Shown piece after piece: positions 10,720 to 21,415 of a DNA stretch of 64,000 nt. How positions within the stretch are numbered: the first letter of the stretch is position 1; every line of letters starts with the position of its first letter. The notes under the pieces are model-generated. The model did not search any database and was not told the origin of the DNA. It saw only the letters and a list, made by a program, of their open reading frames with translations. A program made the position numbers and the translations under genes. The DNA comes from Thamnaconus septentrionalis (Eukaryota > Chordata > Actinopteri > Tetraodontiformes > Monacanthidae): the NCBI GenBank assembly GCA_009823395.1, contig CM020514.1:561467-625466 (forward strand), written 5' to 3'.

Positions 10720-11745
10720 TCAGGGCTTGTGGGGTGGCGGGAGCTGGGTCTCCTCCACTGTGTGTGGTGAGGTGGCGGTGGTGGGTGGAGTGGGTTCTGG
10801 CCTCACAAGGTCGCACTGGGTGTCAGCCGGCCGTCCCTGGGGGAGTGGGGCGTGCTGAGGTGGCTGTGAGTGCAGCCAGGGGTCTCCCCCAGTTGGGGAG
10901 GGAGCGGGGGAGTTGGTCTGGGGCTCGTGAAGAAACCACTCCTGTGTAAAGGGGGCAGCCAGGGGTTCTGGCGGCGTGGGGGAGGTCCCAGCGTTCTTAT
11001 CCCCCTGGTCAGTGGTGGGCGTGGGGGAAGGCAACTGGGACCGGAACGAGAGCACCCGTCTTGCGCCTGAGGGAGGGGGGGCCCTCCTGAGGACCTGCAG
11101 TGTGACAGGTAAGCGGGGTGTCTGTGTTTGTGCTTCTATGACACATTTCCTCACCTGGCGGGAAGGAGAGGTCCGCGGTGGGGCCCTTGTGGGGAGTGGC
11201 TCCGGTTCAGTGGATTGCCTGGCCGTGTTTTGTCTGTGCTCCCAGACTCGAGCAGGTGGGGGAGGAGGTGCCTGATTGAGATGCTGCAGACAAGTTAATT
11301 GATCACGTGGTGGAGGCACTGTCTCCTCCTCCGCAGCAGCCTTGGGCCCGGCCAGGAGCTGCTGGATGAGCCTCTCCGCTTGGTCCACTGTGGATTGCCG
11401 GAGGCGCCCGAGGTTCCTCCTGGCCCACCTCGTGGCCACTTGGAAGAGGTGTTTCCAGTCCTGTGGCAACTCAGGTAGGGTGTCAGCAAGCACACAGACT
11501 CGTGCGTCTTCGTCATGTTCACAGAGGTTTTGGTGGGTGATGACGCCCCATTGTCGCGCATTGCTGTTTAAAAAGTCAGTGGTGTTGGGCGTTGGTGCAG
11601 CAGGCTTAATGAGCGCGCAGAGGTGGTGGACTGTGCGCGTAATCATGCGGGGGCCTAGGTCGAAACCCGTCGGGGACACATTTTCTAGGTGGTGGGTGAG
11701 TGTAATTATTTGGTGCAAGTTGCGCACCAGCTGTTGGAAGCGCAC
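10720..11745 (-). pseudogene. Pro-rich N-terminal ORF of the Penelope-like element
   Basis: An open stretch of about 341 codons, without a clear ATG (it opens at a GTG). It has an alpha-helical first third (for example RNLGRLRQSTVDQAERLIQQLL), then a long proline/threonine-rich, probably disordered region. It lies directly upstream of the SGNH-like module and overlaps its frame. No enzymatic motif is visible. Confidence 0.5.
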
Positions 11746-11768
11746 GTCTGGGGCCGGTAGACGCGGCA

Positions 11769-11788
11769 GGTTAGGGTTAGGGTTAGGG
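11769..11788. repeat. three telomere-type TTAGGG units
   Basis: Three perfect TTAGGG units preceded by GG occupy 11769-11788, followed by the palindrome AGGGTCATGACCCT (11785-11798). They sit at the 5' edge of the minus-strand Penelope-like element. Confidence 0.9.
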
Positions 11789-11799
11789 TCATGACCCTA

Positions 11800-13970
11800 G
11801 GGGTCCTTTCCCAAAGTGGACGTAGCGCTGATGGAGAGACTTTACAGGATTGTGTGCGGGGCAGGAGGATGCGACTCGTGAGTTAGCCAATGTGGCTCTC
11901 ACATTCCCGTTGATTTTTCCATGGTGGGTGCGTAAAGTATGGTAACAATGTTGTAATTTTCACACTTTGGGTAAAACGTTTAAGTGAAAATATGGCAAAA
12001 ATAGGGCGGGATCCTGTGAACTGGGAGATCCCTAAAACGTCTTTGGAGGGTTTCTATCTCTCCGTGTTTGTTGAGTCTGTTAATTGTATCTTTGCAGTTG
12101 TTTATTTCTTCCAGGTTGGTACTGAGGGCAAGCTGACAGAGGATGTGGTAGTTTGCAATGCCAACAGTGAACTGGTGGAGTAAGAGATGAGTAGTTAGAC
12201 TGGGAGAACTGAGGTACAGGGTCAGTTTTTACTGGCTTTTGTAGTTGTTTTTCCTTTGCTTATACTGACGTTGATTTTTCTTGTCCTTCTCCAACTGCCG
12301 AAGACGAACCATCGCCTCCACTGTGTTTACATTGCTGCTCCTTGGCTGGCTGGCTAGTGCAGGGTTGATGCTTTTAAGCATCATTTGCATGACCTCTGGT
12401 TCTGTGATTGCTGGTTCTGGTTCTCTTGCAGAATGACCGATACATATGTGCTTTCATTTTCACCTTGCACACGGGCTCTAATTCTTTCAGTGAGCTCGTC
12501 CTGATCATCTTCAGATAAAAGAAACAGAATAGTTTTTTAATCTCGGCCCATGTTGTGATTTCCAGGCAAGCAACATCCCATGGAGTCCTCAAGTTTGTAG
12601 TTGTGGTAGGAGTCCATTCTCTGAACAATCAGGCAACATAGTGGACTGAAGATTTTGCCTTTGTCTCTGCACAGGGTCACTGGGTTGTGGTGTGTGCGGC
12701 GAAGGTGTTTGCACTGAGGCATGGACCTGTGAAGTGGCCTGCAGAGAGTGTGCAGAGCTGCGCTGGTTTGCTTCTGCCAGAGCATGAATGCTTACTGCTC
12801 TATGTTGCACTTCCTCTTCCTTCACATGTTGTATTGTTGTTACAGCCCACTTTGTACCTAGTGGAGATGGCTTGTAACAAGGGACATTGCAGGAGGTGAG
12901 TTTTTCACAGGTAACATCTGTGAAAAAGGTCTGGACTCAAGCGCAGACACAGGTCTCCAAGTGGTAGGAAAAGAAATTTGTTCATTACCAGAAGATACGC
13001 AGGACTGGCCATGGCTACAGCTCAGGGGACGTTGAAGAAACTGAATGAGAACAAAAAAAATGCTGGAATCTCCAGGATAACGGTTACAGAAGAAAAAACA
13101 AAATCACTACAAATGGTAGGAAGCTGCTAAACAGGCAGGGAACAAAAAAATCACTAGACTGGCTACGACGAGGACTAAACAGAAACAAAAAGTCACAAAA
13201 ACACTTGGATGAAGGCCGTAAGAACTCAGAGCGCAAGGCCGTGACTCTAGGAAATGGCAACGAGATGTTCTGGGTCTGTGTATGTTTTGGTCATTGGATT
13301 TTACGTTCAGAAGCGAGTATTGAAAAACGAAAAACGGACGCTAATTTGTTTTTCGTTTTACAATGAAAAAAAAAACAAATATGATATATGAGACGTTTTT
13401 CCTTTTAACTGTTGATATTAAATAAAAGAAAATTTGAAAATGGCTTGATTTTATTTTTATAGTTTGAAGAAAAAAAAATTAAATCACTAAAATACAAACA
13501 CAAAAAACAGCGAGTTTTAGTGGCGGTCGCAGTGGGCGAATGAGGCTCGTCTTTGGAGGGAGATACGAGATCAGCAAGTTAGACTGAGGCGGGATGACTT
13601 CGACCATGGAGCAATACGTTGTTTACAGAAATAATAAACAATTTTTTTAAAGAGAGGACGACGTGACGACAGAGAAACTGAGCCGCATATTTCAGGTAAG
13701 AAAAAATAAAAACAAATTTATCCCACATTAAATAGGTATAAATCCTCTGGAGTCGTTCGTCGCAGGTTAGCCTACTATCGTGTTTGCTATTTCATTGTCT
13801 GTTTAATAAAATAAAATTTATTGTCTTCGGTTGTCTTTCGGTATAAGGTCGCCTTCACATTAATCAGAATGACATGTAAAACTGTTGCATGTGTAAACGT
13901 TTTCCATTGTTGCAGTTGTTTAAAAACAAATGTATAATATCTGGACAGCCTTTTGACGGTATAAATTTAT
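11800..13970. other. Region without a confident gene
   Basis: Only short, unconvincing reading frames occur. On the minus strand at about 12380-12540 there is a weak acidic segment (EDDQDELTERIRARVQ) that could be a decayed exon. 13300-13500 is A-rich. No known repeat family was recognised. Confidence 0.5.
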
Positions 13971-15406
13971 TGACAGGTCACAAACCAGAGTCTCTACTTA
14001 ACCAACGCAAACGTTGCCTTGTTTCCTGGAGCATCTGGAGTGTTCAGTTCACTTGACCTCACTACTGGAGAACACCATCATGTTAATGGTGTAGAGGAGA
14101 ATGCATCATCAGCTCCTCAAAAACCCTATGGCCCAGCGTTTCTCCTGCCCTGAGCTACTGTCTCACAAGTATTTCAAAGGTAGCTTGAGAAGAAAGTGCT
14201 TGTCTTTATGTAAAACATTATTAGTATGATTCTGATTATCATTCATATCCTCTGCAAGCACAAAAGCCAACAAGGGTGAACGCAACAATTAAGTACTCTG
14301 GAATAGTTATATTAATATATCTTAATGTTGTGTTTCCAACCTTTATTAGTGTTATCATTATTTCATTTTATTCCTTTAAATCAGTGCACCTTGCTGAGCT
14401 GGTTGGTGGGAGGTTGAATCCCAGTAGAATGGTAGTCGTCCGTTTTTCAGAGTTTGAGGCAAATCTTCAGGGGATCATTGGATAAGTGCAGGATGCCATC
14501 GGAAATCATGATAACATGGTACTGACTGATACACAGGGGAATGCCATCTTGGATTCAGAAGGAACAAAAGGTGAATAATAATGTTGTTTAACAGTATTTT
14601 GTAATTGCAAATTGCATTTCTTGTAATTACTTCTTGCAACTGTCTATTTTTTTGTTGTTGTTGCTGTCTTCATTGTAAAAGGGTCACAATACTGGAAACA
14701 GAATGCACGGAGGATTCTTGCTGTTCTAGAGCAGGACTTCCAGCAGTTGCAAGGCACAAAAAGAAGGCGACTAAGGTATCCTTACTTCAGTCAGACAATG
14801 CACATGTTAAAGGTTAAAGGTTAACATCAGTTCCACTGATTGTCATATCCTGAAGGATGCAAAATTCATCCTCCACATTTAACTATTCCCCTGAGGGACC
14901 GGTAAGCAGCAGCGGTGTAGCAGCACATACATGTTACATGTTTGGTGTCCAGGTTCCAATCTTATCACTGCCCACTAAGTTAACATCAAGATATTTGGGA
15001 GTGATAAGAAAGAGCCTGTGTGATTGCGTGAATTATTAAATTAAAATCATACAACAATTAGATCACTTGGCATGTTTAAGGTTTACGTTGATTTTGTTGA
15101 ATTGACTTTTAAATTGCCTACAAAATGAACTAAATTTTTACAAAGACATCATTGGCCTGTCAAGGACATTTAGTTTTTTTCCGTACAAAAACTGAATTGG
15201 GGTCATTTAACTGTCATTGTCACACAATCATGTTTCTTCACAGAAAAAAAATCAAACCACTTTGATATAAAAATGTATGAAATAATGTTCTGGAGTAAAA
15301 CTGGTCCATGTTGTCAGATTTGTCGAGTGTTCTATTCATTTTGGCCATTTCTCTATATCATATTGAGCAGCTAGTGAATATTAATTTTGTTGTTCTCCTA
15401 AAACAG

Positions 15407-15600
15407 CAGAACAGATGAGGATACTTCAGGCATTGAAGCTGTAATGGAGAAAATAGAAGAGCTTGTGCTGGCTTCACAGAGCTTAACTGAAGTCACTGCA
15501 TCAATCCGAGAGCTCACCAATCTAGATGTCAGTCGAGTCATCCTGAGTTCTTCCCAGCGACAGACCATCAAGCATGGGTTTCGCTGTGTTGTTTGTATGA
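15407..15600 (+). CDS. exon: helical segment plus first Cys pair of the RING-like domain
   Basis: The block is open throughout in the frame beginning RTDEDTSGIEAVMEKIEEL and ends FRCVVCM plus one base before GTAAGT. The acceptor could be at 15406 or 15409 (ACAGCAG). It supplies the first zinc-ligand pair (C-x2-C). Confidence 0.6.
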
Positions 15601-15724
15601 GTAAGTATACAAAAGGCAGTAATTATTCACCATTCACCAATTGACTACAACCAATCATATGCACTTATGCAAACCTTTTTGTTACAGTTCTGAGTTATGA
15701 CAAAATGAAATAATTTAATGTAAT

Positions 15725-16950
15725 TGTAACCCGGGTTTACAGAGCCCTGGGTTTCTTTTTGTATACATCTGAACCGCAGTGTTACTGCCCCTTTAAGGCA
15801 GGTAGCGGTGATTTATTCTGTTCCGGTGCGCTGGGGATGTTGGGAGTGATCCTCTCAATTTGGGATGATCTTTGAGCGGTTTTTTCTCTCCTCCCTCCCT
15901 ACCTGCGGTCCATGTCCATGTGGTCGTGTGAGTGAAGAGAGACGTTTGAAAGTTACGAGAGAAATGATTAGAGGAAGATTTGTGAACAATTAAAATACAG
16001 ACAACAGCGGACCAGGGGCTTGTGCGTTCCAAGTTCCTGTGTGGCTGTGGTTCTGTTGTTGCAGTCGTCCAAAAGACGTCAAAAAAAAAAAGTTGTTCCC
16101 GGTGAGTAGCACGGTACCCTAGTGGTGGTCGAGCTTCAAGTTAGGCCTTAATTATTTTTTTGTTTATTAAAACCAGTCGGGATTTAATGTAGCTAGCTAA
16201 TGTTTATGACTGTGAATGTTGATTTATGGATACTGTGTGTTTTGTTTTTTGCTTTTTGTTTTTTTTCTTGGTCACGATATGTAATTTTTTTTATGGCCGG
16301 ATTGCTCGGTGTGAGCTAATTGGAGCTCTCGGCATGCGTTTCATGTCGACATTATGTTCTACGAGTGGTACGTCAAATGTGAATTTTATAAATCAAACAA
16401 GTGATTCTATGCCCGCTGTGCAGGCTGGTTTTTTCCTTAGGTTGGAGTCCTGCTGGATCCCGTCGCTGCCGTCCACCGTCTCCTCCTGCAACTCAGCCAT
16501 TTTTCCATCTTGGACACCACCTGCTCCTACCGTACTGACTGTGGACTTGCACTGAGAGAGGGTGGTAGGACTTTTTTTTTTTGAGTGCACTCATTTTTAT
16601 TCATTTTTATTTATTTTCCCCCCCGTTATTTACTGAGAAGACATTTTGGGTTTTATTTTTTTTTTTTTTCTGAGATCTCAGAGTTTATTTCGAATGTGTT
16701 ATTGGAGTGTGGATGTGTTTATGTGTTGATTGATTACCAGATTTTGATAACTGTGTTTCTTGATTATTGTCTTCAACCTGATTTTGATATTTCGTTGTTT
16801 TTTCCCAATATTGTGATAATAGAGTCCCTATCTTTGATTTAATTGATTATAATTTTTTTCCAAACATCACTGCTCTTCATCGTGTATTTTTTGGGGTGGA
16901 ACTCACACATCTATTCCAACCTACCGGTATTAGATAGTGTTACATAAAGA
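15725..16950. other. intronic insertion candidate without coding signal
   Basis: The 1.4-kb space between the two RING exons holds a stretch that begins near TTGTAACCCGGG and ends near GTGTTACATAAAG. It is T-rich with mononucleotide runs. It may be a non-autonomous repeat, but no convincing terminal inverted repeats or target duplications were found. Confidence 0.25.
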
Positions 16951-17003
16951 ACATAACAGTGTCACTTTGTTAATCTAAGATTTTTCTCATCTTGTTTTTC
17001 TAG

Positions 17004-17158
17004 AGTTTATTGAGGAACCAGTCTTTGCCCAGTGTTGCCGAAGCATCGTTGGCTGCAAGACTTGCGTGGAGCAGTGGCTGTGGACCTCTGTGCTTTGTCC
17101 AAAATGTAGAGGAGACACTGTTTGGAACAACATTATTGAGATTTATGGCCTCTCAGAG
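17004..17158 (+). CDS. exon: RING-like zinc-binding core
   Basis: A pyrimidine-rich tract and TAG precede it; the donor is GAG|GTACTT. It encodes the remaining ligands: AQCCRSIVGCKTC and CPKCRGD. It is in phase with the preceding exon, which is the main evidence that both belong to one split gene. Confidence 0.65.
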
Positions 17159-17707
17159 GTACTTTCTGTTTTGAAATCCCTTTTTCCAGAGGAATACATT
17201 TTGTACCTTTTCATTTAGCCCACAAACAAAATTGTTCTGTTCAAACACAAAACCAAAACACCTTAGTTCAAACTGGAAGGAAGGTTGTCCTCTGTTCTAA
17301 TGAATATGTTGCTGTTCATGCTGCCATTCCTGCATTCCATTATGCAAGTAAAAAGTGAGGACATCTTTTGTTCATACATGACGCCAAGTTGTGGTTATGA
17401 GGTGGAGCAATGCCTCTTTAAAAGGAGCAAAGTTATTGTTCACTGCTCTTGAGAACAAGTTTGAAATGTCCAGGTATCTGTCTGCAAACTGGCTTTCAAC
17501 TGTGAGTTTATCCTGTTCAGTAGAAAATGGATCATCTCCAAAAGTGGAATGTATTGTCAGTGTGGCTCCTGACTCCTGGTTGTCTCGGGCTGCTACTTCA
17601 AGTGAGTGAGGCAACAGCTCCTGTAGTATTTTCTTAGAACACCCATTGCCAGCCAAGACATTTGGTAAAATAAAGAATATGAGGTTGTTGTTGAAATGTG
17701 CATTTAC

Positions 17708-17926
17708 CTGTTGTAATTATTTGCATAGCGCTTGTTTATTTCATCTGGAATTAGGTGTGCATTCCACGCCTCCACCACTCTTGTAAGACCAATCTGACAC
17801 AATTGGCCAGCCAGGTTTGACAGCCATATTTTTTTCCTCTTGATCCACCATCTGAAGAAGGGCGGTCTTAATCGGGTAGTTAACCCGATTATTTACTTCA
17901 GGCCATATTCGTTCAACTATATGATT
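17708..17926 (-). pseudogene. transposase exon with candidate catalytic Glu, frameshifted
   Basis: It starts [20 protein letters not shown], in phase with the previous exon, and ends AACAG|GTAAAT. About 90 bases in, the frame is lost (NMAVKPGW) while the expected family reading [20 protein letters not shown] is found one frame over. That single frameshift inactivates this copy. Confidence 0.6.
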
Positions 17927-18801
17927 CTGGTCACAGATTAAAAATATAGATAAACAATATGTATATACAGATCTATCACATGATTAGACTGTAAAGCTGA
18001 GTATCAATGTGTTTGCTTGAGCCGCAGTTCATTATTAAACCTACTTAAAACAGAACCCTTTTTGTTATTCAATGGTAATTTAACCCAAACAACTGGATGT
18101 CGAAGTTAAGGTATGAATTTCACACAAAAAATGCAGCCGAAGAAAACAGTAGTAATGTATTTTCTTGAGTATAAGTTCTTTTTTGGTTTGGCTGGTCTTG
18201 CGACTTTTATTCATTCTATATCAAAGTGATTTGTACAGTATATCAAACATATTGTTGTCAATGATCACTATAGAGAATGGTCTACACTTGTGACAACACA
18301 TACTGCTGCTGCACCACAGAAAAAAAAAAAATTCTAAACCATAAAGCCTGAGAAAACACAAAAGCAAAGATTATTAAATATGTAGTCGGGTACAGCAGCA
18401 GAGGAGGCACTTTATCTTGCTCCAGGATTGGCGCAAGAAGTGACACCAGGGATGAATAATTCCAAGGATTTAGTGATGCACAATTAAGTTGTGAACTTTA
18501 GGAACGTTTTGGACTGTTACATTAACATATTTAGCTGGGCTGTTACGTTACCATATGTTATTCTGGCTATTGTGGAACTGAATACTTTTATTCAGAGCTC
18601 TATGAAATAAATGTTTCAAAATAGACTGATACCATTTAACATATGTTTTTTGTTCTCATCACAGCACTTTTTTTTTTTTGGACAAATACGATGAATACTG
18701 TGGTGCAACATAATCTGAAAAGTATGTGGCTATAGTCCAGAAAATATTTCTGATGTATTTATCCAACAATTAGTATGTAACTAAGGCAATTTATACACTA
18801 C

Positions 18802-18949
18802 CTTTGTGGAGGATGTCTGTAAATAAGGACACTTTTCCTGATTATGACGGTGAATTGACAGCAACTCTTGCATGAAGAGTGTCAAATAGAACTCTTTTCC
18901 ATGATCGACACGGACTTGGTCACACATACCATACTTGAGCACTGCAGGC
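18802..18949 (-). CDS. transposase exon with VDHGKEF motif
   Basis: 148 bp, one base plus 49 codons. It encodes PAVLKYGMCDQVRVDHGKEF and ends QTSSTK before GTAGTG. VDHGKEF is the second-Asp block of the DDE fold. Splicing phase agrees with the exons on both sides. Confidence 0.65.
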
Positions 18950-19110
18950 CTGGTAGATGAAGAGGCAAATTTTAATTAGGGGAAAAAAAATATTTCAGTT
19001 AGATTTTTTAGATGTGCTCATCCTCTATTTTATGCCAAAATGTAATGGGAATTATCTTACTTATCTGTGGTACTAAACAAATGACAATCTAAATATGGTT
19101 TGTGTATTAC

Positions 19111-19304
19111 CTGAAAACATCTTCATAAATTGAAAGGTTGTTCTTAACAGGCATTTTAAAATGACCAACAACCTTCTTACTGAAGCCATCTATGGCTATA
19201 ACATGTGTAACTCCAAACATGGCTAGTTTTTTATTTTGGTCCATATGAACCTTCTGACCCATGTAATCAGCTTGATAGGGTGTAGGATTAAGATTGCGGG
19301 CACT
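19111..19304 (-). CDS. transposase exon with first catalytic-type Asp
   Basis: The acceptor is a T-rich tract and AAG as read on the minus strand; the donor reads TTTTCAG|GTAATA. The protein segment HMDQNKKLAMFGVTHVIAID contains the HMD and AIDG blocks of integrase-core transposases. It ends on two bases of an Arg codon completed by the next exon. Confidence 0.65.
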
Positions 19305-19963
19305 CTTAAAAAAAAACACACACACAGGCGAAATGATTATTTTTTAAAGGTCCCATATTACAAATACTGTGCGTCTTTCTATTTTAAAGTTTTTTCTTTG
19401 TGTGTAGTTACACTGTTACTTACACGTTAGCTCATGCTAACGGCTTCATCGCCCCGTTCTCGTCATTACTTCGAGCTCTTCTGGTGAAAGAGTATTTTTC
19501 TAAACAGTGCAGTAACGTTATACTCATCTCTCCTCCGTATATTCTTCAAGTCTACTTATAAAAAAAAGAAAGTTGTCGTCACGGGGCTGTTAATAACCCC
19601 AGCAAATACTCAGACTGCTACCAGCATAATGCTAAAACTAAAAGGATACTTAACTATCAAACTATGTAACTAGGCATATATATATAAAGTCTTGCAATGT
19701 TTTCAGCAGAGCTGTCTTAACATAGAAACGAACAGCCTTTTTTTTCCTAGGTATTTTTAATGTACCTTTTTTTTTTGTTTAACTTAAGCTTAAATATGTC
19801 TGTATCCACAATATGTCATAGTCAAAATTAGAGGCAGTGCCATGTTGCTTAAAATGCCACTGTTCTCCATCTCAACGTAAGACAAATGTCACAAGTCTTA
19901 TCCAACTCTGCTTGTGTTGGCAACTTTCATTCAGGTGAAATTATAACTTTTTTCTTTTGACAG

Positions 19964-20235
19964 GTGCTCCTGTGGAAACTGTCACACCATGCCCATGAGA
20001 AGGAGAAGGAAAATGTATGCTGCTTGGAGATACCACAGGTAAGAGTCAAGATACCAAAAATGAAATCTAGTTTGTCTTGATTATGGTTTATTGCATACAT
20101 CTTTGAGACACAATGGCATTTATACTTTGTACTATCTTGTAGGTTTGCAGGTGCCTGCGGGAGGTTGAGGGGGACCTCAAATGCATGGTGGACCATCCAG
20201 GATTGGAGTCAGTATGCCTGAATAGATTCATTTAA
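19964..20235 (+). pseudogene. P2X7 C-tail-like Cys-rich fragment, two exons
   Basis: Exon one (19964-20038) reads CSCGNCHTMPM, then in a shifted frame ENVCCLEIPQ. Exon two (20143-20235) continues VCRCLREVEGDLKCMVDHPG, then LESVCLNRFI and a stop. The CxCGNCxxMP...CCxEI pattern is that of the intracellular ballast domain of P2X7 receptors, which occurs in many fish proteins without the channel part. No channel exons are present here. A frameshift lies between MPM and ENVCC near 19991-20010. It may be the 3' end of the RING-like gene upstream or an independent fragment; I cannot tell. Confidence 0.5.
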
Positions 20236-21140
20236 AATTAAAATCAAAGATTTTATGGATTACTTCTTTGCTTCAGTAGGTATAAAAATGTAACTGTAAT
20301 AAAGTGTGACAAACAGGATATCTGTGTGGTTATATCAACTATTTTTATGTTTTTTTTCATAAGCAAGCAATGTGTATGAAACCTAATAATTGACAGGAGT
20401 CATTTCAGTATACACACTCAAACATTTATTGCCATTGAATTATTTACAGATAAGTTATAAATGTGATACTTGCAACACAATATCCTTAGACCATCACATC
20501 AACTGAGGAAACAACATACAAGAAAACTATTTACAACTACACATAAAAAAAAAGTGAACTAGGAGCCAACGATGACAGCTTCTGGTGGGAGTAGAGCCAG
20601 GGGGAACATGTCTGAAACAGATATTATTGACAATGTTAATTATACTTTAGTATTAGAATTGCAAGAGAGTAGAGGGGAGCAAAGAAAGGGGAGTATTAGC
20701 CATATGTTATAGCAGGCAAAACAACAAAAATAAATTGTTATATAAATAAAAGTTATGTAACCACTGCACTAAGGATCTTGTCCAATGTCTTGTAGTCACA
20801 TGGGGATTAGAACACGTTATCACCCCCCCACTATGTATGTGAGCTGGCGTTTCGCTTGCAATTAACATTTGAATGAGGAAAAGCTGGACGTAGGCTGAGT
20901 ATCAACGATGAGTCAAAACAAGGCTGACGTTATAGGTATGTGAGAGGGGGAAGGGAGCTTTGAGACAAATCAAAGCCCATCTTTTAGAAGACCAAAAACT
21001 ACGCTTATTTATGAAAAGCCTTTTGGTGTCTGTGAGAAAGTGAGCGATCTCCGCCTCCCCTTCTCACTGTCTCCCCCACGAGGACGCGGCGGCGTGGCGT
21101 TGCCCACGCGGGACAGCGAGCGGAAGAGACACTGTTTTAC
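20236..21140. other. Intergenic stretch, no gene seen
   Basis: AT-rich sequence without coding signal or recognised repeat. Confidence 0.5.
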
Positions 21141-21159
21141 GCGCACACACGCACGCACG

Positions 21160-21199
<40 letters not shown>
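21141..21199. repeat. CA/CACG microsatellite
   Basis: About 59 bp of GCACAC/GCACGC units merging into pure CA dinucleotides. Confidence 0.9.
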
Positions 21200-21415
21200 T
21201 GGTTGGGTAGTAGATTTTTTTTATTGTATTAATACTGTTCGTGTGCCCGGCCGTGCTTTGGGGCGGGGGGACGTGTGGCACGAGCAGGGTGTCGGCGTCG
21301 GGAGCGCGGAGCACCGCGACTCCCATTCTTTCCCATTAACAACCGGTAACAGTTAGTGCACTGCTCCATCATCTCCCACCATCTTCTGTTCTACCCAAGA
21401 CACTATGCTGCTCAC

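Larger units (their letters stand above)
9480..11788 (-). mobile_element. Penelope-like retroelement, 3'-truncated
   Basis: Four broken reading segments on the minus strand run in a fixed order: a proline-rich N-terminal region, an SGNH-hydrolase-like module and the N-terminal part of a reverse transcriptase with the KPADKGSA motif characteristic of Penelope-like elements. The catalytic RT palm and the usual GIY-YIG endonuclease are missing because another element interrupts at 9479. Naming it Penelope-like rests on the KPADKGS...YYRPL block and on memory of fish relatives. Confidence 0.65.
13977..17158 (+). pseudogene. multi-exon gene ending in a RING-like domain
   Basis: Five exon-like blocks with AG/GT borders are visible: 13977-14179, 14385-14570, 14682-14775, 15407-15600 and 17004-17158. 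The third encodes SQYWKQNARRILAVLEQDFQQ; the fourth gives a helical segment (EKIEELVLASQSLTEV) and ends ...GFRCVVCM with one base of the next codon. That base joins the AG opening the fifth exon to give Lys, and the frame continues FIEEPVFAQCCRSIVGCKTC, then VEQW and CPKC. The Cys pairs (C-x2-C, CC, C-x2-C, C-x2-C) form a RING- or U-box-like cross-brace, suggesting ubiquitin-ligase-type function. Stops inside blocks one (14151) and two (near 14484) argue for a decayed copy, unless my exon borders are wrong. Similar proteins, as I recall, are multicopy and uncharacterised in fish. Confidence 0.55.
17372..19304 (-). pseudogene. split integrase-core (IS3EU-like) transposase, 3' half
   Basis: Four exon-like blocks on the minus strand read as one protein: 19304-19111, 18949-18802, 17926-17708 and about 17656-17372. 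Block one carries YMGQKVHMDQNKKLAMFGV, then THVIAIDGFSKKVVGHF, an RNase H-fold strand with a catalytic-type Asp. Block two continues PAVLKYGMCDQVRVDHGKEF, giving the second Asp. Block three has [19 protein letters not shown] with a candidate Glu. The joins between blocks 1-2 and 2-3 are in phase. Block three has a frameshift, restored for [14 protein letters not shown]. Block four is the C-terminal part (LTIHSTFGDDPF). The N-terminal helix-turn-helix exons are not seen. Fish proteins of this kind belong to the integrase-core group attributed to IS3EU DNA transposons; that name is from memory. Confidence 0.65.

Noticed and set aside
9609..11561. Several GC-rich open frames on the plus strand and in other minus frames at 9.6-11.6 kb
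   Set aside because: They are mirror frames of the Pro-rich Penelope-like coding and show no domain of their own.
11992..12183. A 63-codon plus-strand frame (MAKIGRDPVNWEIP...)
   Set aside because: Short, without recognisable domain or conserved context; it could be a decayed exon but cannot be supported.
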